A DNA stretch of 64,000 nt. Source: Nageia nagi (lineage: Eukaryota > Pinophyta). A model generated the notes under the pieces. It searched no databases and was not told where the DNA came from. It saw only the letters and a program-made list of their open reading frames with translations. The translations under genes were made by a program, and so were the position numbers. Below are positions 13,341 to 23,960 of this stretch, piece after piece (the stretch's first letter is position 1; every line of letters begins with the position of its first letter). The stretch lies in contig JBITNC010000001.1 in the NCBI GenBank assembly GCA_050084985.1, forward strand, positions 55,986,001 through 56,050,000, in the 5' to 3' direction.

Positions 13341-13883
13341 TCAAACTTGACCAAAGATAAAAGAAGGATATTGAGTATCTTAAAATGTTTTTTTTTTTTA
13401 ATTTTAAATTGTAAACATTACAATTTAGCCCATAAAATTCTTATATAATGAGGCAAGTTAAAAATGTTCAGGGAGGAATATAGATATTTGGAAAAAGGGA
13501 GTCTTTGATGAAAGTGTAGTTCCAAAAATACTCAAAGAAGTGAAAGGAGGATGTATTAGTCCAAAACACACTGAATACCAATTCCAAATTGAATCAATAA
13601 GAGAAGAGTAACCGAGTGAGATCCCATTGAAGGCCATTGTAAACTCATCAAAATACCACCATAATCAAAGGGGAGCTTTGTTGTTGGATGTAGGCTGAAG
13701 TGGGATGAACCAAGATAATTCTTTGTATTCTTCTTTTGTAAGTGTATGCTTTATTTCTCTTCAATGTATTTTTTTATTTATTTTTCCACTATTAATTTTT
13801 GCAAGCACTTGAAAATAGACAAGTGTGAGAATCCATATGAGATGACCTTAGAAATTCCATAGATGACTAGGATTTATGAATCA
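13341..13883 (+). repeat. Left (5') LTR of a small gypsy-type element
   Basis: Direct repeat of 15616-16156. Long shared blocks include TAGCCCATAAAATTC, GGAAAAAGGGAGTCTTTGATG and GCAAGCACTTGAAAATAGAC. It ends in ATCA just before a primer site. Sequence upstream of 13341 does not match the right copy, so this LTR is probably truncated at its left side. Confidence 0.75.
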
Positions 13884-13886
13884 AGT

Positions 13887-13898
13887 TGGTATCAGACC
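13887..13898 (+). promoter_or_regulatory. Primer binding site (initiator tRNA-Met)
   Basis: TGGTATCAGACC matches TGGTATCAGAGC in ten of twelve positions and sits three bases after the LTR end, giving the element a + orientation. Confidence 0.75.
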
Positions 13899-13984
13899 AG
13901 TTCATGTTGGGAACTGATTATTGAGTAATATTGGGTATTTTTAGTTTTCTTATTTTTGGGCTACTAATATTTTTGTAAGTGTAA

Positions 13985-15060
13985 TTTTTCTACCATGAGT
14001 ATAGAGAGGATTTCGATTGGTGAACTTCAAGAAAAAAAATTAAGTTGAAAGAATCTTGAAGCAAATGGCCAAAAGAATTGATCAGTTGGAGAATAAAAGG
14101 AAACTTGTTGATCATGCTGAAGAAGGAGGAAATAAGATTATTTCTCCTAAAGCTTCTATGTATCAATTGTTGGTGATAAGAAAGAGCATCTTCATGGTGT
14201 TCAACATAATGGTATTATGAAGAAGAAGGAAGTAGGATCTTGTTACTTCTATGGCAAGAGAGGCCACATCAAGAGTCATTGTTGGAATTTGCATCCAAAT
14301 TTGTAGCTGAAGAAATCCAAAGATCCTAATAAATTCAAGAGAATCAAGAAGGTGTATAGGAGAAAAGAGAAGCCTTCTATAGTTCCAAAACTTGGATGTG
14401 TTGAACCTGAGAAGAAGGTAGCCTTTATGAAAATCCGAAGTCTTTGTTCTTCAAATTGATGAGAGGAGCTATTTTTTGTGAAGGTATAAGCAAATATGGT
14501 AAAATTCAATGCATTCTTTGTTCCTACATCTCAATCAAATTTGATTGCTAAAGATCTTGTAGCTAGTTTGGGTTTACTTGCAATTTCACATCCTTGTCCA
14601 TATGGTTGGTTGAGTGGTAGTAGTGAAGTTAAGGTAACTCAGCAATGTCATTTAAGATTTGGAATAATCCATAATTTATTAATGATGTGGTAGTGCATGT
14701 TGTTACATTAGTAATACATGGTATTGTGCTTGGTATTCCATATATGTTTAAGAGGAAGATAATGTTTCATCAAGAGGAGAACAAATATGATCTCATGAAA
14801 GATGGGATAAATTTCAAAATCAATCCTTTATGAGATATGATCAAAACACCTCTATTGATCAATGTGATCAAGAAGGAAATAGAGGAGTGAATACCTTCAT
14901 CACAAAAGCAAATTATGAAGCATTATTTCCCATGCTCAAGATTGGTAAAGTGTACTTTCAATCTATTATTCTAAAATTTAGGATTATTATTATTTGTGCT
15001 ACTCATAGTTACTACATTTTTGAGTTCATTGGGGTTGGACAATATGGCATAATAGTGTGA
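13985..15060 (+). pseudogene. Gypsy-type gag zinc knuckle and protease remnant
   Basis: Encodes the end of a gag nucleocapsid and a retroviral-type protease; no reverse transcriptase or integrase follows. Visible: a lysine-rich start near 13996, a CCHC-like knuckle at 14241-14282 (CYFYGKRGHIKSHC, second Cys replaced by Tyr), then basic KKVYRRKEKP. The protease-like segment at 14496-14800 contains SNLIAKDLV, LGL, PYGW, VTQQC and FGI in the order seen in plant gypsy proteins (compare - strand 33259-33519). After it come RKIMFHQEENKYDLMKDG and stops. Two or more frameshifts and several stops disable it. Only about 1.5 kb separates the LTRs, so pol was never there or was deleted. Confidence 0.75.
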
Positions 15061-15371
15061 GGGGAAGCCTTATCAGGGTAATAGTTTCAATGGATCTAAG
15101 TTTCAAGCAAGATGAACATGGTAGAATTTATAAAGTCCAAAACCAAAATGGAGACCAAAGTTTATTATTGATCCTTCACTGCACCTAATATTTGAGTAAA
15201 GCTTATGTGGGACCAAAACCTCCTATGGTGGGATGAGTGATTTGAAATGGATTTTTGTAGTTGTTAAAAAAAATCAGGTTTCTCTTTTTTTTATTACATC
15301 ATGTTGTAGAGTTTGTAAAACTGACTTCAGAATCAAAAGTTATTGCATTTTGAAGTTTGCAATTTTTTTAA

Positions 15372-15381
15372 TGAAGGGGGC
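15372..15381 (+). other. Candidate polypurine tract
   Basis: TGAAGGGGGC just before the presumed right LTR (TGGAGGCC at 15386). If correct, the right LTR is longer than its left partner. Confidence 0.5.
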
Positions 15382-15385
15382 ATTT

Positions 15386-16156
15386 TGGAGGCCAAATTGT
15401 ATAATTCAATCTTTGAAGATTTGCTTACCACCAAGTGGTGCCTTTTAATTAGATCTACCCAAAATGATATATTTACATGGTATAATGTTTGGTCATATTT
15501 ATTATTGGTTGTAAAGCCTATGTATGGGCTAAGTTTTATTTTGTAGCCTATATATTATCTAGAGAGTGTAATTTTGGTACTCTAGAGTTGATTCTGAGAG
15601 ATTAATTATTGGAATAAGCTCAAACTTGGACTAGAGATAGAGAAAGATATTGGGTATCCTAAAATGGTATTTTTGTTGAAAATTCTCAACTTAAACACTT
15701 CAAACTTAGCCCATAAAATTCCTATATAATGAGACAAGTTAGAAATGCTCAGGGAGGAATATAAAGATTTGGAAAAAGGGAGTCTTTGATGAAAGTGTAG
15801 TTCCAAAAACACTCAAATAAGTAAGAGAGGGGGTTGTTGTAGTCCAAAACACATTGAATACTAAATCCAAATTGAATCAACAAGAGAAGATTAATTGAGT
15901 GAGAGCCCATTGAAAGCCATTGTAAACTTGTCAAAACACCACCATAATCAAAGAGGAGCTTTGTTGTTGGATGTAATCTAAAGTGGGATAAACCAGGGTA
16001 ATTCTTTGTGTTCTTATTTTGTGAGCGTATGATTTATTTCTTTCATTGTATTTTTTTTCCAATATTAATTTCTGCAAGCACTTGAAAATAGACAAGTGTG
16101 AGAATCTATATGAGATGACCTTAGAAATTGTATAGATAACCAAGGTTTATAGATCA
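15386..16156 (+). repeat. Right (3') LTR of the small gypsy-type element
   Basis: Direct repeat of the left LTR from 15616 onward. The part 15386-15615 has no match at the left, so the start rests only on the polypurine tract. It ends ATCA at 16156, directly against the integrase remnant of the - strand gypsy element, so this element probably inserted into or beside that older one. I could not confirm a target duplication. Confidence 0.6.
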
Positions 16157-16450
16157 TCTAAATCCAAATACATAATAAAAATATGAAGGTGGTAAATAAA
16201 TAAAACATGTCTCAAAAGGACTCTTATTAATGGAAGAATTAATTGCCTTATTGTATGAATGTTGGATATATTCAATATATTCATTCCAAGACTTAGGATG
16301 TTTACCACAATAACCCCTCAAGAGTTGAACCATTATTCTATTCACTACCTTGATTTGTACATCCATTTAAGGATGAAAGGTAGTACTCCTCTTCAACCTT
16401 GTATGCATCTTTTCCCACAAACATGTCTAAAACATGCCCAAAAATCTACT
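16157..16450 (-). pseudogene. Gypsy integrase, C-terminal part of the split element
   Basis: Continues the integrase that breaks off at 23961. On the - strand it starts with the SRFLG motif that normally follows DRD in the integrase core, then WEK, TTFHP, VVNRIM, LLRGYCGKHPKSWNEYI, YNKAINSSINKSPFE. In the family the third catalytic residue is Glu in (D)GQTE; here the position reads Lys (VQIK), and a stop replaces Gln in HPQ. Both lesions mean the enzyme is dead. The split is explained by the 7.5-kb insertion at 16451-23960, which is flanked by CTACT on both sides. Confidence 0.85.
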
Positions 16451-17237
16451 TATTTACAAATATTTTGAGAATGCAAACAAATAAATAATTACAAAACCTA
16501 AAATACCTATTTTGAGCTATGGATAGCAATTTAGAACATATAGATAAATAGATGAAGAAGATAACCACTCTAGAATTATGATGACAATACCAATCAAGAA
16601 TTATGATTTGTATACTTATCTTACAAAGTTTACCTAACATCGAAGAATGATGATATGTTTGATATGTGGATGATAAAGAAATCCTACTCCAGAAGTTATA
16701 ACCTAAAATGCCATGAAAAGAGGATCGTAGGTGGTCTATATGTTGTATAGGAGGAGAATCAGTGGTGTATTTAGCATGAATAAGGAGCATCAATGATCTT
16801 CATCAGAGTGTTTTTTACTTTTATATCAAGTTAATAATTTGCATATAGATGTTTCAATTAGCAATGTGATATCCAAATAAATGTAAGTGTCAGAATAACT
16901 CCATAAGGAAGTACACAAATCACAACCTTGAATGGCAGCATCAAGAGACACCTAAAGGATTGACACCACCAAGACCAGCTATGGGATCATGTATCTTCTT
17001 GATATGGACTTACTATTAGATCCTATTTATATAGATAATAATATGACCTACTCCTTAGGTCGATGTGTACCTACATAAACAAGGTTAGTTCACAATACAT
17101 AAGATATTCAAGATAATTATTGATATTATGATTATATTCAAGATAAACATTCATATCATTAAATTAAATATTCTAGGTGTGTATTATTATAAGCAAATGT
17201 ATTTATTTAAATGCTAAATAAATTTTATGCGATAATA
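16451..17237 (-). repeat. 3' LTR (left) of the gag-PMD element
   Basis: Matches 23217-23960 over its full length, for example AACCACTCTAGAATTATGA, CAAGAGACACCTAAAGGATT and TAGGTGTGTATTATT. Terminal dinucleotides are mutated here: read on - it starts TA where the other copy starts TG, and ends TA where the other ends CA. Confidence 0.9.
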
Positions 17238-17250
17238 GATGCCCCACTTT
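17238..17250 (-). other. Polypurine tract of the gag-PMD element
   Basis: Read on - the sequence is AAAGTGGGGCATC, immediately upstream of the 3' LTR. This is the expected primer for plus-strand DNA synthesis and sets the orientation of the element. Confidence 0.75.
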
Positions 17251-17567
17251 GATGAGAAATTGATATCACTAGATGCATTGCGATTTTTCATTCAAAGTAC
17301 AAATCAAATGTCATAGCAAGGAAGTATTAACAAGCATTAATAAGCATAATACCAACACTAATCAATCTAAATTCAAAAAATATTGTAATATAGTAAAACT
17401 TGTAAAAGCTAGATATGGGTTGAGAAAACTCCCTATGATGATGTTTTTCAATCTGCCCCTTATCATGTATGAATTACATGACAAACACATACAATGATAC
17501 GCACAGACAAAACAACACATGACCACACATGACAACACAAGTATATAGCATATTATAGTAGAATGGA

Positions 17568-17990
17568 AGCTCAACTCCATGCCAAGAGGCATGATAATAT
17601 GAGAGCTGAAACTCTATGCCAAGAGGCATGATATGATGATGAGAGCTAAAACTCTATGCTAAGAGAAATAATATGATGATGAAATCTAAAACTCTATGCT
17701 TAGAGGCATAATATGATTGTGAGAGTTGAAACTCTGCACCAAGAGGCATAATATGATAATGAGAGTTGAAACTCTATGCTAAGAGGATAATATGATGATG
17801 AGAGCTAAAACTCTATGCCAAGAGGCATAATATGATGATGAGAGCTAAAACTCTACATCAAGATGCATAATATGATGATGAGAGCTAAAACTATCACCAA
17901 GAGGCATGATAATATGTGATAAAGCTTGAAACTTCATGCTAAAGAACCATGATGTCGATGTGGGAGATAAACTTTCATTCCAAGAGGCAT
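17568..17990 (+). repeat. Tandem array of a 41-bp unit, about ten copies
   Basis: Unit core GAGAGCTAAAACTCTATGCC followed by AAGAGGCATAATATGATGAT. Copies vary by point changes and small indels. Two further copies lie at 20673-20757 on the other side of the PMD gene. Short open frames across the array are by-products. Confidence 0.85.
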
Positions 17991-18299
17991 ATAACAAAAT
18001 ACAATCCAAGATATAGCCATATAGATAATTCATCATCATGTACAACAAATCAAGATGTTCAATGTGACAAAAAAGAAATGTGGGTGATATATTTTGATAG
18101 AAGCACACCATTGACAATCCTTAACACATGATAGAAGAAGGTTAAGGCAATCCTTTTCTTAAGGAAATTTTGAAAACTAAAAAACTTGAATAATGGCTTA
18201 TTTCTTACTAATTTTGATTGACTATTCTATTTACCTATTTGTAATTCATAGGTATGCAAATTAAGACTATCTAAGGATATGTGCCTTTGAAATCTTATA

Positions 18300-18930
18300 A
18301 AAGAGGGTTGACCCCCCTTTCATTATCATTTGCTTGCATTTTTAGAGTAAAGAGTGCTTAGGAGTTTTGAGAACCTATATGATGGGTGCTTGTTCTTGAT
18401 TCTATTACTATCAACATATGATTTACCTTTGCTTCTTTTTCACATCTCCTTGTCATGCTTTACTGATTACATGCTAAAAGGGACACAGAGCTACTTTAGT
18501 GATGAACTCTCTTATTGGTCATTAGGTAAATAATCTTTGCCTATCTTTCTTTGGTGCATTCTTGATTTTTATTATGTTTTTTACATAATTTTTTTGTAAG
18601 TCCAATATTTTGTTCCTAGGTTTTACCCATTAGAATATCTTTGATTTCATTTTTGACTTTTAGCACTATTTTTCACTTTTTTGCCTCCATGATTAGGTTG
18701 TTATTTTTCATACAACCTTGCTCATGAAATTTTGTCATTTTTTTGTATGGGAAGAGGGCCATTGGTAGTCCCTTCTACCTTAGTTTGGATCATGGGCGAT
18801 CCTCTTTTACAATAGTTTGGACTGTGGGTGATCCTCTTTATTGTTTTGCAAAACTTAGAAATGCATTAATAACTAAAACTAATATTATTTTTTGGTTTTT
18901 TTGTACTAGGATCATAGCTATTACATGAGG
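18300..18930 (+). other. Upstream region of the PMD-like gene
   Basis: No domain recognised. Contains a short tandem duplication (18781-18845) of a unit with TAGTTTGGA and GATCCTCTTT. It may hold the promoter and leader of the PMD gene; I see no convincing TATA box. Confidence 0.3.
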
Positions 18931-18937
18931 GATTTCA

Positions 18938-20560
18938 AAAAGCACACTTGAGGCTATTTTTTAAAGCTATTTGGCCTTTACTAATTACATTTATCATGAT
19001 CAAGATATGTTGATAGCTTTGATGGAGAGGTGGGATCCTAATTCTAACACCTTTCACTTACCTACTAGGGAGGTTACAGTGACACTTGAAGATATCTACA
19101 GGATCATTAGGCTACCTATCATAGGTAAGTTGGTGAACATGGTCCCCATTTCTAGCATGCATCGGGCAAAAGAGTGGGCTATATGGCTCACAAGCTTAGA
19201 TGAGATGAACCACAAGAATAGGGGAGTTTTCCTAATAATAAATGTACTAAAGAATCCTCTAGCATGAGCTGACCTATGATTAAGGCTCCTTATTGCTTGC
19301 TTACTAGATGCTATTATCTATCCAAACAAGAGTAGTGAGATATTTCCCATGGACATGGTGCCTATTATCATGGACATGGTCTGACATGAGCAACAATATG
19401 TATGGTGCCCAACTATTTTGGCATAGCTATATCATGATTTGCATGTATTCGCTAAGATGGTGAGAGGGGGAGATAGGTGGCTCACTCCATGATACTATAG
19501 GTATGAGCCTATGATCACATAAGCATCTCTAGACTGACCTCTCTACCACTAGATCTACCTAACAATGTGCCCACATGGTAGCGATGGGCAACTACGCATG
19601 GTTCTAACTTTCCTAATGTTGACCTAAAGAGATGGAGGATACAATTCAACACACTTAGGGAGTCATATATGTACTGGCATCCCTACAAATATGCCACAGA
19701 GTGGATAAGGATATTCACAAGCTAGCCTAGGTGAGACACTTGACATATATCCAGGCATCCAGGGCATTGGTTGAGCCATACAGGCTAGAGTGAGTACTTC
19801 GATAGTTTGGGATATAGTAGGAGATACCAAATGATTGTAGGATAGTAGTATGCTACTACTATAGTAGGGATCTACTAGAGAACTATACACTGATGCTAGA
19901 TTGGGATTTTGAGTGGACATCCCCCAATGAGGACTCAAACTTTGAGGATGACCTAGACATAGATGGTCCTGAGCATACCAAGGACTACATGGATTGGTGG
20001 TGAAGACATAATCCTCACCACCTAGGCATACATGAGGTAGACTAACCTAAGAATGAGGGAGATGCAGTTGACATAGGGGAGGCATCGACAAGATGGATAT
20101 GAGCTTGCAATAGAGAGAGACATGAATGTGTTTGAAGATGAGGAGGATGATGATGGTATCTATTTTTTTATCTCATATATATATATATATATTTAATTAT
20201 AAAATGCATGCAATATTGATATGTGATTTCCATGTAATATGCAAATGATGAGGATCTTGAACTAGACATAGCTCAGCTATACAAGCTTATAGACCAAAAA
20301 GATGTCAAAATCAAGCATCTACAAGGATAGCTATGATATAGAGGAGACTATACTATGCTATACCAAGATCTACAAAGATCCAACATGCAGATCTAGGACC
20401 TTTATGAGTAGTTATATAAGGTTGAGAGATAAAGAAGGGAAGGAAAAGTGAGGGCTAAGAAATACAAGGTTAGGTGCAGGGGTAGTGGCTCTAGTAGGGC
20501 TACTAGTTTCTAGCATAGGGGGAGGTGGTCTTTCTAAGAGATTATAGTTATTAGGCACAT
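18938..20560 (+). pseudogene. Plant mobile domain (PMD, aminotransferase-like) protein, disabled
   Basis: The open piece 18971-19267 carries the PMD N-terminus: DMLIALMERWDPNSNTFHLP, then REVTVTLEDIYRIIRLPI, which matches the family form (L)VERWRPETHTFHLPxGExTxTLxDVxxxLGLPxxG. Further pieces in other frames: RWRIQFNTLRESYMYWHPY (about 19630-19690), a degraded RQFG ... IP motif (about 19797-19830), and an acidic then helical-looking tail with KYKVRCRGSGSSRA near 20461. Stops and at least two frameshifts break it. PMD proteins (MAIN/MAIL1 in Arabidopsis) are nuclear proteins involved in transposon silencing and gene expression, and related copies ride on MULE and gypsy elements. Here the gene lies antisense to gag inside an LTR element. 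Confidence 0.7.
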
Positions 20561-20672
20561 GATGATTACTTAGCCATGTTGAGATTTTGTAAAATGATTA
20601 ACATTTTTTATGATATATAAAACATGACTTTTGTTTATTTGAATTTGTTGTTTATGACATGTATTTTATGAT

Positions 20673-20757
20673 AATATGAGAGCTAAAACTCTATGCCAAG
20701 AGGCCTAAAAAGATATAGTAATCTAGGACCTAAAACTCCATGCCAAGGGGCTTTCAT
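20673..20757 (+). repeat. Two isolated copies of the 41-bp unit
   Basis: GAGAGCTAAAACTCTATGCC and a diverged second copy with ACCTAAAACTCCATGCC. Same unit as the array at 17568-17990; together they flank the PMD gene. Confidence 0.7.
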
Positions 20758-20859
20758 TAATTTTTTAGTTTGATAAAATTTAGTTATAAAAGAGGATAGT
20801 AATTGGTCCATTCCTAACAAAAATGGAGCACTAATGCTCTTGATATGATGTCAAAATAA

Positions 20860-23180
20860 TCTCCCATTTTCTCCATCATGATACTGATTAGTTCATCTAT
20901 CCTACTATCAATTCCATTAGTGTTAGTATGATCATGCATGTTTAGCAAATGATATGACTAGAGGGCCTTGTGCCCCCACTAGTGTTGGCTTAATTCTAAT
21001 GTTTTCCTTATTTTTCCCCTATGATAATGGGCTTTTTCATCATAATGTCTTGTGTATACAAGATTTTTGTGTTATGTTGTGGCATGGGGTTCTTGTAAAT
21101 CCCCAATTTCTCATTATGCACATGTATAAGAGTCTTTTTCTTATATTTTTTGAATGATATTGCTTTTTTGTCTATCAAGTCTTGGATAACATATTTAAAA
21201 TTTTTGCATTCACATGTTTTGTGTCCATGAATTCTATGATACCTATAAAATTCACCTATAGTTTTAGTGACTTTTTGACTTATGGGTGGTAGTTAGATCA
21301 AACCATTTTGAAGCAATGATTGTAACAACTCATCATGATCTTTTGTAATCTTGGTGTACACTCTAGAGGTTCTATCCTTAGATGAACAAGGTGTTTCTTT
21401 TGCCATTGTAATTATTGTTATCATTTTCATAGTTGATGGTTTCTTTTCTTCTCTTTTACATTTCTAATAACTAATTTTTACTAGGTTCTTCTCTTTTTGA
21501 ATCATGGACATAATCATCTCAGAGAGGGGTTGCTCTAGATAGTTGAAAAATTCTAATATCATCTCATCTTTAAGGGATTTTATCAACATATTCTTTAGCT
21601 TTTTTTCATTTAAATTTATTAAGGTGGCTATTTTCCTCCATGCTTTTACAAATTCCTCAAATGATTGGTTCTCACCTTGTCTCATTCTTGCTAAATCAAC
21701 AAGGGTTGGTTTTATTTTTATATTGTGTTGATATTGATCTATGAATTCTCATTTTAATTGCTTATAGTTGGTGATATTTTGATTTTCAAGACTATAAAAC
21801 CATTCAAAAGATTCTTTACCTAAGCTAAGTTGAAATAATCTTGCTAACATATCTTCATCATGTTGATGACTACAAGCTACTTCTTCAACGATTGTGATAT
21901 GTATCCTTGGATCACTAATGCCATCATATTTGTTGAAATCTATGTCTTTCCCTTTCCATGTTTTCCCTTTTATTTTTGCAAAAAAGGGATGCCTTTCATT
22001 TAGCTATTCACCTTCTTTTTCTTTACTTAATAACATTAACCTCTTTAATTGTTTAGCCATTTCTTTCAATTGTTCCATTCTTTTCTCCAATTTTTCTTTT
22101 TCATTTTGCATAGTTACATTGTTATTATTTTTCTCTAGGGGATCAATTTTTCCAATTTCTTCCTCATTCTCATATTTAGGTATCTCAAGAATGAATCTCC
22201 CATTTTGATCTCTCCATTCTTGAATTAGTTGATTATTTAGCTCTTTATGATTACCTATCTTACACATAATTGAGCTTTTGATAATATTGTGTGCCTATTG
22301 TTTTCCTTACTTCCATATCTTTAATTTCTTTTTCTCTATCTAACCAGTAAGGGTAAGCATTAATAAGTATTTATGCTATAGGATCAATTTCAAATTCTAT
22401 TTCTATTTCATTATCTAAATCATCATCAAATTCAACCATCTCATCATTTAAATGTTCATAATTAACTTCTTCTGGTGTTATTGATTCATGAATTTTTAAA
22501 TTTTCTACAAGTGTTAAGGATGATGTATATTGATGAAAGTTTAATTCAAGGATGGAAGGACAAAGCATACAAAAATTGATATGGCTTTCTATAGGAAAAA
22601 TTGGTCATGGGAGATCCATTTCAATAGGAGTTAGACCACATATAGTCCTACTTTTACTTGTTAAGGTGTATGATAAGAGGGGTGGCTTAGCCAGTAGTAT
22701 CCTAGAAGGTGACCTAGGACTATTTTCGATCAACAATTCATAGATGATATGAAATGAATGAGGTATGGTAGGATCTTTAGTAAACCTATAGAATATCCTA
22801 GGGAACTTTATGAATTCTCGCACTAACCTTAATTTATCTTTCGTTAGATTTAGATTATTAATTTTTTAGATCAATAAATGGATAATTGAAATTTATTTTC
22901 AAAATGTTGGATTATTTCTTCTTCATGGCTCTCATCATCTTCTGAGTCCCCATGATAAGATTCATCATCTATTATATTTATGCTTATTTTACCAGGTTTA
23001 TCATTATTTTTAGAATCTCCATGATAAGATTCATCATCAAAAAGATTGGTTTCAATAGCCAAAGGGATACTATCTTTATTTAACCTAACGATTTTTCTTA
23101 TTGACATTATGCCTTTCCATGATTTTATTTTTCTTTTAGTTGGTTCAAGTTTTGATTTATTTAATGGTAAATTGTTCATA
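20860..23180 (-). pseudogene. Gag-like polyprotein of the gag-PMD element
   Basis: Read from right to left. An acidic leader segment (23179-22871) holds two DDESYHGDS repeats. Pieces of unknown role follow (22823-22605, 22568-22371), then a charged coiled coil (22267-22004: EKLEKRMEQLKEMAKQLKRL). The gag core at 21685-21464 reads MRQGENQSFEEFVKAWRKIA, a good match to plant gypsy gag (RQxxxESFxEYxxRWRxxA). The C-terminal part (about 21260-21000) reads HGHKTCECKNFKYVIQDLID and then NPMPQHN, matching the gag form FHxxxGHxTxxCxxLKxxIQDLID ... NPLPxH. Stops separate the pieces. No protease or pol follows. The two or three pieces before the core may be a separate upstream ORF, as some gypsy lineages have. 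Confidence 0.75.
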
Positions 23181-23189
23181 TTTTCAAAA

Positions 23190-23216
23190 GTTAAGATTCA
23201 CATCGGGTTCAACAAA
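23190..23216 (-). promoter_or_regulatory. Presumed primer binding site of the gag-PMD element
   Basis: Read on -, the bases just inside the right LTR are TTTGTTGAACCCGATGTGAA. The position is right, and the second half resembles the complement of a tRNA T-arm, but I cannot assign the tRNA and the leading TGG is degraded. Confidence 0.35.
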
Positions 23217-23960
23217 TGTTTACAAATATTTTGAGAATACAAACAAATAAATAATTATATAGATAAATAGGTGAAGAAGATAACCACTCTAGAATTATGA
23301 TGACAATACCAATCGAGAACTATGATTTATATACTTATCTTACAAAGAGTACCTAACATCAAAGAATGATGATATGTTTGATATGTGGATAATAGAGAAA
23401 TCTTGCTCATGAAGCTATAACCTAAAATGCCATGAAAAGAGGACCACAAGCAGTCTATATGTTGTATAGGAGGAGCATCAATGGTGTATTTAGCATGAAT
23501 AAAGAGTGTTGATGATCTTCATTAGAGTGTTCTTTGCTTTTATATAAAGTTAATAATTTGCATATAGATGTTTCAATCAGCGATGTGATATCTAGATAAA
23601 TCATTAGTGTCAAAATAGCTCACATAAGGAAGTACACAAACCATAACCTTGAATGACAGTGTCAAGAGACACCTAAAGGATTGCCACCACCAAGAACAGA
23701 TATGGGATCATGTATCACCTTAATGTGGACTTACTATTAGATCCCTATTTATATAGATAATAATATGACCTACTCCTTAGGTCGACATGTACCTACATAA
23801 ATAGGGTTAGTCCACAATACATAACAATATTCAAGATAATTATTGATATTATGATTACATTCAAGATAAAATTGATATCATTAAATTAAAGATTCTAGGT
23901 GTGTATTATTGTAAGAAAAAGTATTTATTTAAATGCATAAATAAATTTCATGCAATAACA
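23217..23960 (-). repeat. 5' LTR (right) of the gag-PMD element
   Basis: Partner of 16451-17237. Read on -, it starts TGTTATTGC and ends TAAACA, so this copy keeps the canonical TG...CA ends. Followed by CTACT at 23961-23965. Confidence 0.9.

Larger units (their letters stand above)
16451..23960 (-). mobile_element. LTR retroelement with gag only and an antisense plant mobile domain gene
   Basis: Two long direct repeats (16451-17237 and 23217-23960) bound the element, with the 5-bp target duplication CTACT at 16446-16450 and 23961-23965. The polypurine tract (on -) abuts the left LTR and gag lies just inside the right LTR, so the element reads on the - strand. There is gag-like coding sequence (about 23180-20860) but no protease, RT, RNase H or integrase. 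The space where pol should lie instead holds a PMD-type gene on the + strand with arrays of a 41-bp repeat near it. It inserted into the integrase gene of an older gypsy element. Non-autonomous elements with gag and no pol (TR-GAG) and capture of PMD genes by transposons are both known; this combination is an inference from layout. Confidence 0.85.

Noticed and set aside
16446-16793. 115-codon open frame on - within the left LTR
   Set aside because: Lies in the LTR, is not kept open in the right LTR, and shows no domain.
17568-17990. CRISPR-like reading of the 41-bp array
   Set aside because: Units are contiguous variants with no distinct spacers; the context is a plant LTR element.
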